Origin: Betaproteobacteria bacterium
Lineage (GTDB): Bacteria > Pseudomonadota > Gammaproteobacteria > Burkholderiales > Burkholderiaceae
Direction: 5' to 3'
NCBI GenBank assembly: GCA_009921765.1
Contig: RFXC01000014.1
Location: forward strand, 1-36,174
DNA length: 36,174 bases
Of this stretch, positions 1 through 7,565 are shown one piece after another. Under the pieces are notes generated by a model. That model was not told where the DNA came from. It saw only the letters and a program-made list of their open reading frames with translations, and ran no database searches. A program made the position numbers and the translations under genes. How positions within the stretch are numbered: position 1 is the first letter of the stretch; each line of letters starts with the position of its first letter.

Positions 1-423
1 CACCGTGGCGCCTCCGAACGGATAGATCGACCACTTGACCTCCGGCAGGCCAAAGCGCGCATGGGGCGCCGCTACCCTGATATCGGTGGCGAGAAGCAGT
101 TCCACACCGCCGCCTGCACAATCGCCGTTGATTGCCGCAATGATCGGCTTTGAAAACGTCCGTGTCTTGAGGAGTGCGTCATTGACGATGCGGGCAGTTT
201 CCTCGGCTGCGCTCAGATCACCTCCGATATCGGCGCCAGAACAGAAGCCCTTTTCGCCCGCACCCGTGAGCACAATCGCACGACAGCCCGGATCGGAATC
301 GAGCCGCTCCCACAGTCGCCCGAGTTCGGCCAGATCTGCGCGCGACAGCGCATTTCGTTTGGCAGGGTTGTCGAGCGTTACCAGCGTGACCGAGGGGCGG
401 GGTTGACTGACATGAATGGGCAA
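1..423 (-). CDS. Enoyl-CoA hydratase/isomerase family protein (5' part, runs off the window)
   Basis: Crotonase-fold enzyme expected to hydrate or isomerise an enoyl-CoA thioester in the cytoplasm. The 141 visible codons cover the N-terminal core: VTLDNPAKRNAL, the acyl-CoA loop with oxyanion-hole segment EKGFCSGADI, the second oxyanion segment AAINGDCAGGGVEL, and FGLPEVKW. The Glu in GGGVEL and the Glu in GLPEV sit where the two catalytic glutamates of true hydratases lie, so hydratase activity is plausible. I chose the TTG at 423 because GAGGAG lies about 8 bases upstream and the protein then begins MPIHVSQPRPSV; no ATG fits this frame. The 3' end lies outside the window. It is divergent from the broken CoA-transferase at 580. 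The 156 bases between contain possible coding remnants on both strands that I cannot assign. Confidence 0.85.
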   Translation of the reverse strand, partial: MPIHVSQPRPSVTLVTLDNPAKRNALSRADLAELGRLWERLDSDPGCRAIVLTGAGEKGFCSGADIGGDLSAAEETARIVNDALLKTRTFSKPIIAAINGDCAGGGVELLLATDIRVAAPHARFGLPEVKWSIYPFGGATV

Positions 424-579
424 CGGGGTTCTCCTCGCTCAAGTGCGGCATTGGACACCGCCTGATGGCTGTTGATATTCTCAACGCCCATCATAAAGAG
501 ACCGGCGACTTGCCTGGCGAATGGCCGGGCCTTTTCGAACTCCATCCCCCTCCACGAATTGTCATTGACGGGTGAACCG

Positions 580-1622
580 ATGAGCCAAGGCATGAGCCAA
601 TGGCTGGCAGGCGTTCGTATCCTCGATCTGTCGCAATACATCCCGGGACCGCTAGCGAGCCTGCTGCTCGCCGACATGGGCGCTGATGTCCTGAAGATCG
701 AGCCTCCCTCGGGCGATCCCATGCAAACACTCGGACCGCGGAACCACGCGGGCGAAGGACTGTTTCATCAGACGCTCAACGCTGGCAAGCGTATTCTCCG
801 GATCGATCTCAAGCATCCAAAAGGACGCGAGGCGCTGCTTGCGCTTGCGCGCGAGGCCGACGTGCTGATCGAGGGCTTCAGGCCCGGCGTGATGGAGCGA
901 CTGGGGCTGGGCATTGGGTTGCTCAGGGCGCGTCGCTGCAGAAAGCCGGACATGACGCCAACTATCTTGCCGAGGCCGGCGTACTGGATCGCAATGGTCA
1001 TGGCGACCCGGTGTTTTTCGATCCGCCGGTTGCAGACGTATCAGGCAGCCTCTTTGCGGCGATCGCGATCCTGGGCGCGCTTCAGGGGCGCCACAGGACC
1101 GGACAGGGCTGCGCAATCGATCTGGGGCTTGGCGATGTCATCATGCCGCTTCAGATGCTGCAGGTGGCCGACTTCGGCGAGAACCGTGCGGTTCCTGAGC
1201 GACGAGCCACCTATCTGAACGGTGGTGCGGCGTATTACCAGGTGTATCGCACCCGCGATGATCGGCATGTGGTGGTCGGAGCGGTCGAGCCCAAGTTCTG
1301 GCGACGGTTCAGCGAAACAGCAGGCCACCCGGAGTGGGTGGCTCGGCAGGTCGAGCCCCTGCCGCAACACCGGTTGATCGCGGACGTGGCCGAGGTGATG
1401 GCCGCGCTGTCGTTCGATGAGTGCCTGGCTCGATTTTCTGACGATGAATGCTGCGTCTCGCCGGTGCTTGCGCTCGATGAGGCAATGGCCAGCCCTCGCC
1501 TCGCCAGTCGTCGACTGGTGGTTCGGGCACCTGACGGCAGCCTTCAGGCGCTATTCCCGGCCTGGGTGGATGGCGCCCCGCCCGCCGTCCGGCCAGCGGT
1601 GAAACAGGGCACAGCCGACTGA
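580..1622 (+). pseudogene. CaiB/BaiF family III CoA-transferase, frameshifted by an internal deletion
   Basis: Would move CoA between acyl-CoA and a free acid. The first frame gives a normal N-terminus (SQWLAGVRILDLSQYIPGPL, ADMGADVLKIEPPSGD, up to VMERLGLG) and then turns to nonsense near 912. The second frame resumes at about 918 with AQGASLQKAGHDANYLAEAG and continues through FFDPPVADVSGSLFAA to a stop at 1622. Family members have roughly 20 residues between LGLG and this point (a segment like NPxLVYCxISGFG); here only about 8 bases remain, so about 55 bases appear deleted and the frame is changed. The Asp of the GHD motif, the usual catalytic position, survives in the second frame. Start at the ATG at 580 (GGTGA upstream) or 592. 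It is either a true pseudogene or a sequence/assembly error. The intact paralogue is at 5310. Confidence 0.85.
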
Positions 1623-1650
1623 CGGCGACCAACGTCCCGCCACAGGCTGG

Positions 1651-2406
1651 TCAGGCGAGCGCGCCAGACAGCGTACGGGCCTGCACAAGCAGATCGTCGA
1701 TCAGGCCCCGCCGGGCCCGCGCGCTGTTCGACTCTCCCATTTCGGCTGCCACCAGCGCATGCGACAGCAGACCGCCGGCATTGAAGACCGGTACGGCTAC
1801 CAGCCTCACGCCTGCGATGTAATCGCCTTCGTCGAGGCTGTAGCCGCGCTCGCGCACTTCGGCAACCTGTCCGAGCCAACGCCGGTAGCCCGGCGCTTTC
1901 TGCCACCGCAGTTTTCGGAACCTGGCCTCCAGTTCACCTGGCGGCCACTGCGTAAACGCAGCCACCAGGCGCCCGGTGGCGCTGATGAGGGCGGGGAAGC
2001 GGCTGCCAACATCGACATGCAAACGGAACGGGGCTTCCGAGCGAGAGATCGCGAGCACCAGCATGTGCTCGAGTGCAACGATTTCAACGCCGATCGCAGT
2101 GACCTTCCAGCGCTGCGAGAGCCGATCAAGCGCAGGCTGAGCGAGCGCCGGGAACGGGTCGCGGGCAAGGGCAGCCCGGGCGAGAGTGGCCAGACCGTTA
2201 CCCAGGCTGTAGCGACGCGTGCTGGGGTCGATTCGCACCAACTGCTCGGCCACCAGCACACGAAGGATGTGCAAACAGGTGCTGGGGACGATGTCGAGCT
2301 GATCGGCGAGGGCCTTCACACCCAGCGGTTCGGCGCTCCGCCCAAGCGCACGCAGTATCGCAACCGCCCGGCTGACCGCAGGCACCGGACGAATGCGCTC
2401 AGCCAA
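1651..2406 (-). CDS. IclR-family transcriptional regulator
   Basis: DNA-binding regulator, probably of the divergent catabolic cluster. An N-terminal winged helix-turn-helix (AVSRAVAILRALGRS through LADQLDIVPSTCLHILRVLV) is followed by the IclR effector-binding domain (ISATGRLVAAF, AEVRERGYSLDEGDYIAGV, VAVPVFNAGG). The frame stays open back to 2535, with an ATG at 2508, but those starts overlap the divergent promoter. A good minus-strand promoter (-35 2488-2483, -10 2465-2460) puts the RNA start near 2453. The first in-frame start after that is TTG at 2406, giving 251 residues beginning MAERIRPVPAVSRAV, a normal length for the family; no clear Shine-Dalgarno precedes it. The 3' end faces the CoA-transferase remnant 28 bases away. 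Family is sure, start is not. Confidence 0.85.
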   Translation of the reverse strand: MAERIRPVPAVSRAVAILRALGRSAEPLGVKALADQLDIVPSTCLHILRVLVAEQLVRIDPSTRRYSLGNGLATLARAALARDPFPALAQPALDRLSQRWKVTAIGVEIVALEHMLVLAISRSEAPFRLHVDVGSRFPALISATGRLVAAFTQWPPGELEARFRKLRWQKAPGYRRWLGQVAEVRERGYSLDEGDYIAGVRLVAVPVFNAGGLLSHALVAAEMGESNSARARRGLIDDLLVQARTLSGALA

Positions 2407-2414
2407 TGTGGCGG

Positions 2415-2446
2415 GACCGGGCCGGACAGGCCGGGAAGACCCGGTC
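2415..2446. repeat. GC-rich inverted repeat in the IclR leader
   Basis: GACCGGG (2415-2421) pairs with CCCGGTC (2440-2446), and an inner CCGG/CCGG can extend the stem. If the IclR mRNA starts near 2453 and translation at 2406, the hairpin occupies the leader just before the start codon and could limit translation. If translation starts further upstream it is only part of the coding sequence. Confidence 0.4.
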
Positions 2447-2459
2447 GCGGCTTTTTGTC

Positions 2460-2488
2460 CATATACAAATGTTAACGCCAATTGACAA
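2460..2488 (-). promoter_or_regulatory. Candidate sigma70 promoter for the IclR gene
   Basis: On the minus strand TTGTCA (2488-2483) and TATATG (2465-2460) are separated by exactly 17 bases, a 5/6 and 4/6 match to the consensus boxes. The -35 shares bases with the -35 of the divergent promoter at 2482-2511, so the two polymerases should compete and one operator could control both. Confidence 0.55.
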
Positions 2489-2511
2489 ATCTTTGTGTGC
2501 CACGCCATAGT
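2482..2511 (+). promoter_or_regulatory. Candidate sigma70 promoter of the acyl-CoA ligase/selenoprotein cluster
   Basis: TTGACA (2482-2487, perfect -35) and CATAGT (2506-2511, 4/6 -10) are 18 bases apart. The predicted start of transcription is near 2518, upstream of the ligase at 2562. This is an AT-rich island in an otherwise GC-rich window, as expected for a real promoter. Confidence 0.6.
2485..2496. promoter_or_regulatory. Palindrome overlapping the divergent -35 boxes, candidate IclR operator
   Basis: ACAAA-TC-TTTGT is an inverted repeat with a 2-base centre lying on both -35 boxes. ACAAAT also occurs at 2465-2470 in direct orientation, 20 bp (about two helical turns) from the copy at 2485-2490. 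This suits repression by the adjacent regulator, but the actual IclR-family operator varies by member, so assignment is inferred from position only. Confidence 0.4.
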
Positions 2512-2561
2512 CCCGTATCCATTGATTCCTGTCACCCGTGCACGCGCGCCTACCCTCCTTC

Positions 2562-4169
2562 ATGCCGCTACTCACCGAACTCACCCGCTACGCCGACGCG
2601 CAGCAGCACTGCTCCAAAGATGCGCTGTGGGACCTGTTCGACGGCAACCGAGAGCGGCTCAACATCGCTCACGAGTGCATCGACCGACATGCTTGCGGCG
2701 ACCGCACGGCGGTGATCGTGGTTCGGCCTGGTCAGGCCGACGAACTTCTCAGCTTTCGCCAGATTTCGGCTGACTCTTCTCGCTTTGCGCATCTGCTTGC
2801 CGCGCGCGGTATCGGGCCTGGCGACCGGGTGGCGGTGATGCTGGAGCCAGGCCGCCTGTTTTATGCGGCAATTTTCGGCGCGATCAAGCTGGGCGCGATC
2901 GCAGTGCCGCTCTTTACGCTGTTCGGGCCCGATGGCGTGCGGCTGAGAGTGCTCGACTGCCAGCCGCGCGTGCTGGTTACCGTGCCCGAGAAGGCCCAGG
3001 CCGTAGCTGGCATCGCCGAGCTCGAGTGTCTCTACGACAGCGCCGCGCTCCAGGCCGAGCTTGCGCAATGGCCAGACGTATTTCAGACCGATACCCGGGC
3101 CAGCGATCTCGCGATCTTTCAATACACCTCGGGCACCACCCGGGAACTGCCCGAAGCCGTGCGCCACACGCACGCCGCGCTGGTCACGCTGATGCTGGCT
3201 GCGCTCTACGGTACGGGTATCCGTCCGGGCGACCGATACATGTGCCCGTCCTCGCCCGCCTGGGGTCATGGTCTGTGGCACGGAACGCTCGCGCCGCTCG
3301 CACTGGGGGTCACCATCGGCGTTTATGCCGGGAAGTTCGATGCAGCGCGACTACTGCAGGCGCTTGCCGAGCAGGGCTTCACCAACCTGTCGGCCGCGGC
3401 CACGCATTACCGCATGATGCGTAACAGCGGTGTCGCGTCACGCTATCGTTACCAGCTGCACAAGCTCTCCTTCACCGGCGAGCCGATTGATACCGAGACG
3501 CTCAGCTTTGCCGAATCCACCTTCGGCGCCCCGGTGTGCAGCATGTACGGCACCACGGAAATCGGCGTGGTATTGGTGAACTACCCTGGCGCCCCAGATT
3601 TTCCGGTTAAACCGGGCTCCCTGGGCAAGCCCGTGCCGGGAGGCCGGGTTGAGGTCCAGGATGCCAATGGCCAGCCCTGCGCCCCGGGCGTCACCGGAGA
3701 GCTGAAAGTCTGGCGTCGTGACCGCTGGGTACCCACCAAAGACCTGGGGCGTGTCGATGAAGACGGCTATTTCTGGCATGGCGGCCGCGCCGATGACGTG
3801 ATCATTTCAGCCGGCTGGACCATGAGCGCAGTCGAGATCGAAGACGCCATCCTCAAACACCCCGACGTTCAGGAGGCCGCCGCGATCGGCGTTCCAGACG
3901 CGCTCCGCGGCAGCATCGTGAAAGCGTTCGTCGTCTCCCGCCGGACCGGTGACAGCGCTTTCATCGAGGAAATCCAGACGCGGGTCCGCAACAACCTGAG
4001 CCAGCACGAATATCCCCGAAAGATCGTGTTTGTTGCGGAACTCCCCAAAAATCCGGCCGGGAAAATCAACCGAAAGATCCTTCGTGAACGCGAGGCGCTC
4101 GCCCATGCGGAGGCCTTGAGCAATGCCGATGCGCCGCGTCCCGCACCCCCCTCTTCTCCTGGAGTCTGA
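2562..4169 (+). CDS. AMP-dependent acyl-CoA synthetase/ligase
   Basis: Adenylate-forming enzyme expected to activate a carboxylic acid to its CoA thioester at the head of the pathway. ANL features: YTSGTT (about residues 188-193), SMYGTTEIGV (about 330), the hinge region KDLGRVDEDGYFWHGGRADDVI (about 390-415) and the C-terminal Lys in NPAGKINRK (about 500) that is essential for adenylation in the family. The P-loop is odd: the usual TSGTTGxPKG reads TSGTTRELPEA, losing the Gly and Lys. I believe a benzoate/acetate-ligase-like subfamily shares this. No Shine-Dalgarno is visible; I chose the ATG at 2562, but the GTG at 2538 in the same frame is possible. It is first of a tight cluster: the MaoC gene starts 4 bases after its stop. 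Substrate unknown. Confidence 0.88.
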   Translation: MPLLTELTRYADAQQHCSKDALWDLFDGNRERLNIAHECIDRHACGDRTAVIVVRPGQADELLSFRQISADSSRFAHLLAARGIGPGDRVAVMLEPGRLFYAAIFGAIKLGAIAVPLFTLFGPDGVRLRVLDCQPRVLVTVPEKAQAVAGIAELECLYDSAALQAELAQWPDVFQTDTRASDLAIFQYTSGTTRELPEAVRHTHAALVTLMLAALYGTGIRPGDRYMCPSSPAWGHGLWHGTLAPLALGVTIGVYAGKFDAARLLQALAEQGFTNLSAAATHYRMMRNSGVASRYRYQLHKLSFTGEPIDTETLSFAESTFGAPVCSMYGTTEIGVVLVNYPGAPDFPVKPGSLGKPVPGGRVEVQDANGQPCAPGVTGELKVWRRDRWVPTKDLGRVDEDGYFWHGGRADDVIISAGWTMSAVEIEDAILKHPDVQEAAAIGVPDALRGSIVKAFVVSRRTGDSAFIEEIQTRVRNNLSQHEYPRKIVFVAELPKNPAGKINRKILREREALAHAEALSNADAPRPAPPSSPGV

Positions 4170-4173
4170 AGAC

Positions 4174-5313
4174 ATGTCAACGTCACCGGAACGCTCGTTC
4201 CCGAAAATCACCGAAAGTGGCCTCGATGCGCTGCGCCGCCGAATTGGCGTCAAGATCGAAAACCAGGCTGAGCCCTGGTGCCACGAGGCCACCCGCGACA
4301 ACATCCGCCACTACGCACACGGCATCGGCGACGACAACCCGCTCTGGTGCGACCCCGACTACGCGGCCACCAGTCACTATGGCGGCATCGTCGCGCTGCC
4401 CAGCTTTCTTTTTTCCACCAACCGCATCATCTCCGGTTATGTGGGCGGCCTGCCCGGTATTCACGCGATGTGGTCAGGCTCCGACTGGAGCTGGCATCTG
4501 CCCGTGCGACGCAACGACGAGATCCGCACCGAGTCCTGGCTCAAGGACCTGGTGCTTCATGAAACGCGCTTCGCAGGCCGCGCGGTACAGCAGATCTATC
4601 ACGTGAATTTTTACAACCAGCAGGACGAGCTTGTCGCCGAGGCTGACAGCTGGTGCTTTCGCACTGAGCGCGACACGGCACGCGAGCAGGGCACCAAATA
4701 CCGCCACACGCGCGAACGTGCCCCCCATCGCTATACGGCCGACGAGATCGCGGAGGCATACAAGCTCTATCGCGACGAGCCGGTGCGGGGCGCAACGCCG
4801 CGTTTCTGGGAAGATGTCTCAGAGAACGAGGCGCTCCCGGTCATGCTGAAGGGCCCGATGACGGTGACCGGTTTCATTGCTTACGCGCAGGGCTGGGGTG
4901 GGCTTTACATCCGGGCGAACAAACTTGCCTGGAAGCTGATCGACGCCCATCCAGGCGTGGGTATCACCAATCGCTTCGGCATTCCCGATGTGCCCGAGCG
5001 GGTGCACTGGGAGGAAGACTTCGCCCTTGAGGTGGGCGCACCGGGCGCCTATGACTATGGGCCCGAGCGGGCGTCATGGCTCACGCATCACCTCACCAAC
5101 TGGATGGGAGACCGCGGCTTTCTGCGCAAGGCCTCCTGCAAGATCCGTCGCCACAACCCCCAGGGCGACCTCCTCTACATCCAGGGAAGGGTGACGCGCA
5201 AGTTCGTGGAAAACGGACGCCATCTGGTCGAAATCGAGCAGCAGGCCCACAATCAGGATCAGGAACTCTCGGTGCTTGGCACCGGCATCGTGGAACTGCC
5301 CTGCCGAACATGA
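4174..5313 (+). CDS. MaoC-like acyl-CoA dehydratase with FAS1-like N-terminal hotdog domain
   Basis: Double-hotdog protein of 379 residues, expected to hydrate or dehydrate an acyl-CoA intermediate. The N-terminal domain carries YAHGIGDDNPLWCDPDYA followed by SHYGGIVALPSF, the hydratase-like signature. The His usual in R-specific hydratases (NPIHxD) is Trp here, as in FAS1-like N-terminal domains where it is usually Tyr or similar. The C-terminal domain contains LTNWMGDRGFLRKASCKIRR and an acyl-dehydratase-type ending. The ATG at 4174 is preceded by GGAG at 4161-4164, only 4 bases after the ligase stop, so translation is likely coupled; the longer frame from 4123 would overlap the ligase and is rejected. 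It overlaps the next gene by ATGA. Confidence 0.85.
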   Translation: MSTSPERSFPKITESGLDALRRRIGVKIENQAEPWCHEATRDNIRHYAHGIGDDNPLWCDPDYAATSHYGGIVALPSFLFSTNRIISGYVGGLPGIHAMWSGSDWSWHLPVRRNDEIRTESWLKDLVLHETRFAGRAVQQIYHVNFYNQQDELVAEADSWCFRTERDTAREQGTKYRHTRERAPHRYTADEIAEAYKLYRDEPVRGATPRFWEDVSENEALPVMLKGPMTVTGFIAYAQGWGGLYIRANKLAWKLIDAHPGVGITNRFGIPDVPERVHWEEDFALEVGAPGAYDYGPERASWLTHHLTNWMGDRGFLRKASCKIRRHNPQGDLLYIQGRVTRKFVENGRHLVEIEQQAHNQDQELSVLGTGIVELPCRT

Positions 5314-6542
5314 CTGACTCCAACGCTCCCACCCGACCCGATCAGCCGCCGCGCGCGCTCGAGGGCCTGCGCGTCATCGATCTGTCGCGCGTGGTCGCAG
5401 GGCCACTCTGCACTCAAACGCTCGCCGATCACGGCGCGGACGTGATCAAGGTCGAGCCGCCCAGCGGCGATGAAACCCGTCATTTGGGTCCGCCCTTCAC
5501 GGCTATCGGATCAGCCGCTTATTTCGGCAACCTCAATCGCGGCAAGCGCGCGCTCTCGCTCGACCTCAACCGTCCCGACGCGCGCGAGGTTCTGCTGCGC
5601 CTGCTCGATGGCGCCGACGTACTGGTGGAAAATCTCCTGCCCGGCACCATGGAACGCTGGGGTCTGGGCTTCGAGCACGATCTTTCGCCACGTTTTCCCG
5701 GGCTTATCTACTGCTCGATCTCCGGGTTCGGTCGCGACGGCCCGCTGGGCGGACTACCCGGCTATGACGCCGTCCTGCAGGCCATGTGCGGGTTGATGAG
5801 CATCAATGGCGATCCTGCTGCGGGCCCCACTCGCGTGGGTGTTCCAATCGTCGATCTGGTGACGGGCCACATGGCGGTGAGCGGCATTCTGATGGCAGTG
5901 CTTGCACGTACGCGGACGGGGCGCGGCCAGCGGGTCGAAGCCACGCTCTTTGACAGCGCGCTCAGCATCCTGGTGCCGCAGGCCGTGAACTGGATGCACT
6001 CGGGCCGCACGCCAGGGCTCCTCGGAAGCGCGCATCCCAGTATCGCTGCCTACGACCGATATCGCTGCGCCGATGGCGAGATTTTTCTGGGTGTGGTCAA
6101 TGACGGACAGTTCCGCCGCTTCTGCGAGCACGTCGGGCTGAATCACCTGCTCACCGATCCGCGTTTCTCAAACAACGCGCAGCGCATGCAGCACCGACCA
6201 GCGCTCCGCGAAACCATCGAGAAGACGCTGTCTGTGCTGACACGCTACCCGCTCTGCGATGAACTCATGGCAGCGGGTGTGCCCATTGGTCCGGTCAATT
6301 CCATTCCCGAAGCGTTTGCGCTTGAACATACCCGCCACCGCAACATGGCCGTGACGGGTGAAGGCGACTATCGGAGCACTGGCATTCCCCTTAAGCTGTC
6401 CGCGACCCCTGGCGCCCCAGGCAAAGCACCGCCAGCATTTGGAGCCGATACCGACGCCATTCTCGCCGAGCATGGTTACGACGAAGCCGCGCGGGCCAGC
6501 CTGAGAGCGAGCGGAGCGGTACTCGAACGGTTGCCGCGCTGA
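5310..6542 (+). CDS. CaiB/BaiF family III CoA-transferase
   Basis: Intact 410-residue formyl-CoA-transferase-like enzyme that should exchange CoA between an acyl-CoA and a carboxylic acid. N-terminal motif LEGLRVIDLSRVVAGPL, ADHGADVIKVEPPSGDE, then NPxLVYC-like FPGLIYCSISGFG, and GYDAVLQAMCG with Asp153 in the position of the family's catalytic aspartate. GVPIVDLVTGHMAVSGIL and the C-terminal GVPIGPVNSIPEAF are typical. The ATG overlaps the MaoC stop (ATGA, 5310-5313); a longer frame from 5076 lies inside the upstream gene and is rejected. The length is normal. It is a full counterpart of the broken copy at 580, and the ligase and this enzyme give two alternative ways of activating an acid. 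Confidence 0.9.
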   Translation: MTDSNAPTRPDQPPRALEGLRVIDLSRVVAGPLCTQTLADHGADVIKVEPPSGDETRHLGPPFTAIGSAAYFGNLNRGKRALSLDLNRPDAREVLLRLLDGADVLVENLLPGTMERWGLGFEHDLSPRFPGLIYCSISGFGRDGPLGGLPGYDAVLQAMCGLMSINGDPAAGPTRVGVPIVDLVTGHMAVSGILMAVLARTRTGRGQRVEATLFDSALSILVPQAVNWMHSGRTPGLLGSAHPSIAAYDRYRCADGEIFLGVVNDGQFRRFCEHVGLNHLLTDPRFSNNAQRMQHRPALRETIEKTLSVLTRYPLCDELMAAGVPIGPVNSIPEAFALEHTRHRNMAVTGEGDYRSTGIPLKLSATPGAPGKAPPAFGADTDAILAEHGYDEAARASLRASGAVLERLPR

Positions 6543-6551
6543 CACCTTTCA

Positions 6552-6565
6552 GGCATCGTGATGCC
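6552..6565. repeat. Small hairpin upstream of the Bug binding-protein gene
   Basis: GGCATC-GT-GATGCC is a perfect inverted repeat in the 50-base gap between the CoA-transferase and the binding protein. As RNA it can fold as a 5-bp stem with a CGUG loop. No T-run follows. It could buffer mRNA or mark an operator; nothing in the sequence decides. Confidence 0.35.
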
Positions 6566-6592
6566 CACAACGATCAATCGGAGACACCCAGC

Positions 6593-7549
6593 ATGAAATG
6601 GCTCGCGCTGCTCGCCGTATCGGCAGCAACCTGCACTCCCTCCGTCCAGGCGCAGGACTACCCTGCCCGTCCGGTCCGGATCATCGTGGCTTATCAGGCG
6701 GGACAGGGGACCGACGTCGCCACCCGGTTTGTTGCCGAACAACTCAGCAAGGCCATTGGTCAGAGCTTCTTCATCGAGAACCGCGCTGGTGCAGGCGGAA
6801 ACGTCGGTACCGCCGAGGCTGCCCGCGCAGCACCCGATGGTTACACGCTCACCATGGGCACCTCGGGCACGCAGACGATGAATCCGTTTCTCTACGCGTC
6901 CACCGGTTACGACGCAGAGAAAGCGTTCGAGCCCATCATCCTGGTCAGCCGCTTCCCCATGGTGATCGCTGCGGGTCCGTCGGCCACCTTCAAGAGTGTG
7001 ACCGAAGCGCTGGATGCTGCCCGTGCCAATCCAAAATCAGCCGACATGGCCATGCCCAGCACCACCGCACGGCTGGTGGTCGAACTGCTGAAGGAGCGCA
7101 CGGGCATCGGCCTGTTCGGCGTTCCCTACAAGGGCTCGCCTGCGGCAGCCACCGACGTACTGGGTGGGCAGCTGCCGCTTCTGATTGACACCATCAGCGC
7201 GGCCAAGCCCGGGCTCGCGAGTGGCAAGCTCCGCGCGCTCGCTGTCACCTCGGCCAAGCCCTCCGCACTCCTTCCCGGGGTGCCCACGGTAGCCGAGCAG
7301 GGCGTTCCGGGATTTGACGTGTCTGCGTGGAATGCACTCTATGCGCCCAAGGGCACGCCGGCTGCCATCATCACGCGTCTCAATGCCGAAGTCGCAAAGG
7401 TGCTGGCGCAACCCGACACGCAGCAGCGGCTCCTTCAGCTGGGTCACGAACCCGTAGGGGGTACGCCCGCCGAGCTGGCAGCATTCGAAAAGACCGAGCG
7501 TGAAAAATGGGGGCCGATCATCCGCAAGGCAGGCCTCAAGGCAGACTGA
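6593..7549 (+). CDS. Bug/TctC-family periplasmic substrate-binding protein
   Basis: 318-residue periplasmic binding protein of the tripartite tricarboxylate transporter type, which usually binds carboxylates. The signal peptide (MKWLALLAVSAATC, small residues up to VQAQDYP) is followed by the family opening YPARPVRIIVAYQAGQGTD, ENRAGAGGNVGT, and PDGYTLTMG; the C-terminal TPAELAAFEKTEREKWGPII is also typical. GGAGAC stands before the ATG. No TctA/TctB membrane genes occur in the window, the common orphan situation in Burkholderiales. Its place between the CoA-transferase and the selenoprotein suggests it delivers the substrate of this cluster. Confidence 0.92.
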   Translation: MKWLALLAVSAATCTPSVQAQDYPARPVRIIVAYQAGQGTDVATRFVAEQLSKAIGQSFFIENRAGAGGNVGTAEAARAAPDGYTLTMGTSGTQTMNPFLYASTGYDAEKAFEPIILVSRFPMVIAAGPSATFKSVTEALDAARANPKSADMAMPSTTARLVVELLKERTGIGLFGVPYKGSPAAATDVLGGQLPLLIDTISAAKPGLASGKLRALAVTSAKPSALLPGVPTVAEQGVPGFDVSAWNALYAPKGTPAAIITRLNAEVAKVLAQPDTQQRLLQLGHEPVGGTPAELAAFEKTEREKWGPIIRKAGLKAD

Positions 7550-7565
7550 TTGAAAGGGAGCATTC

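Noticed and set aside
424..579. Possible coding remnant between the enoyl-CoA hydratase and the broken CoA-transferase
   Set aside because: Both strands can be read as short protein tails (minus strand AGLFMMGVENINSHQ; plus strand GDLPGEWPGLFEL) but neither matches a family I know and each lacks a start, so I do not call a gene.
1759..2475. 238-residue plus-strand ORF
   Set aside because: Antisense shadow of the IclR regulator with no recognisable domain.
5076..5309. N-terminal extension of the CoA-transferase
   Set aside because: The extension overlaps the MaoC gene in another frame, is Pro/Gly/Arg rich and has no family match; the ATGA overlap at 5310 is the natural start.
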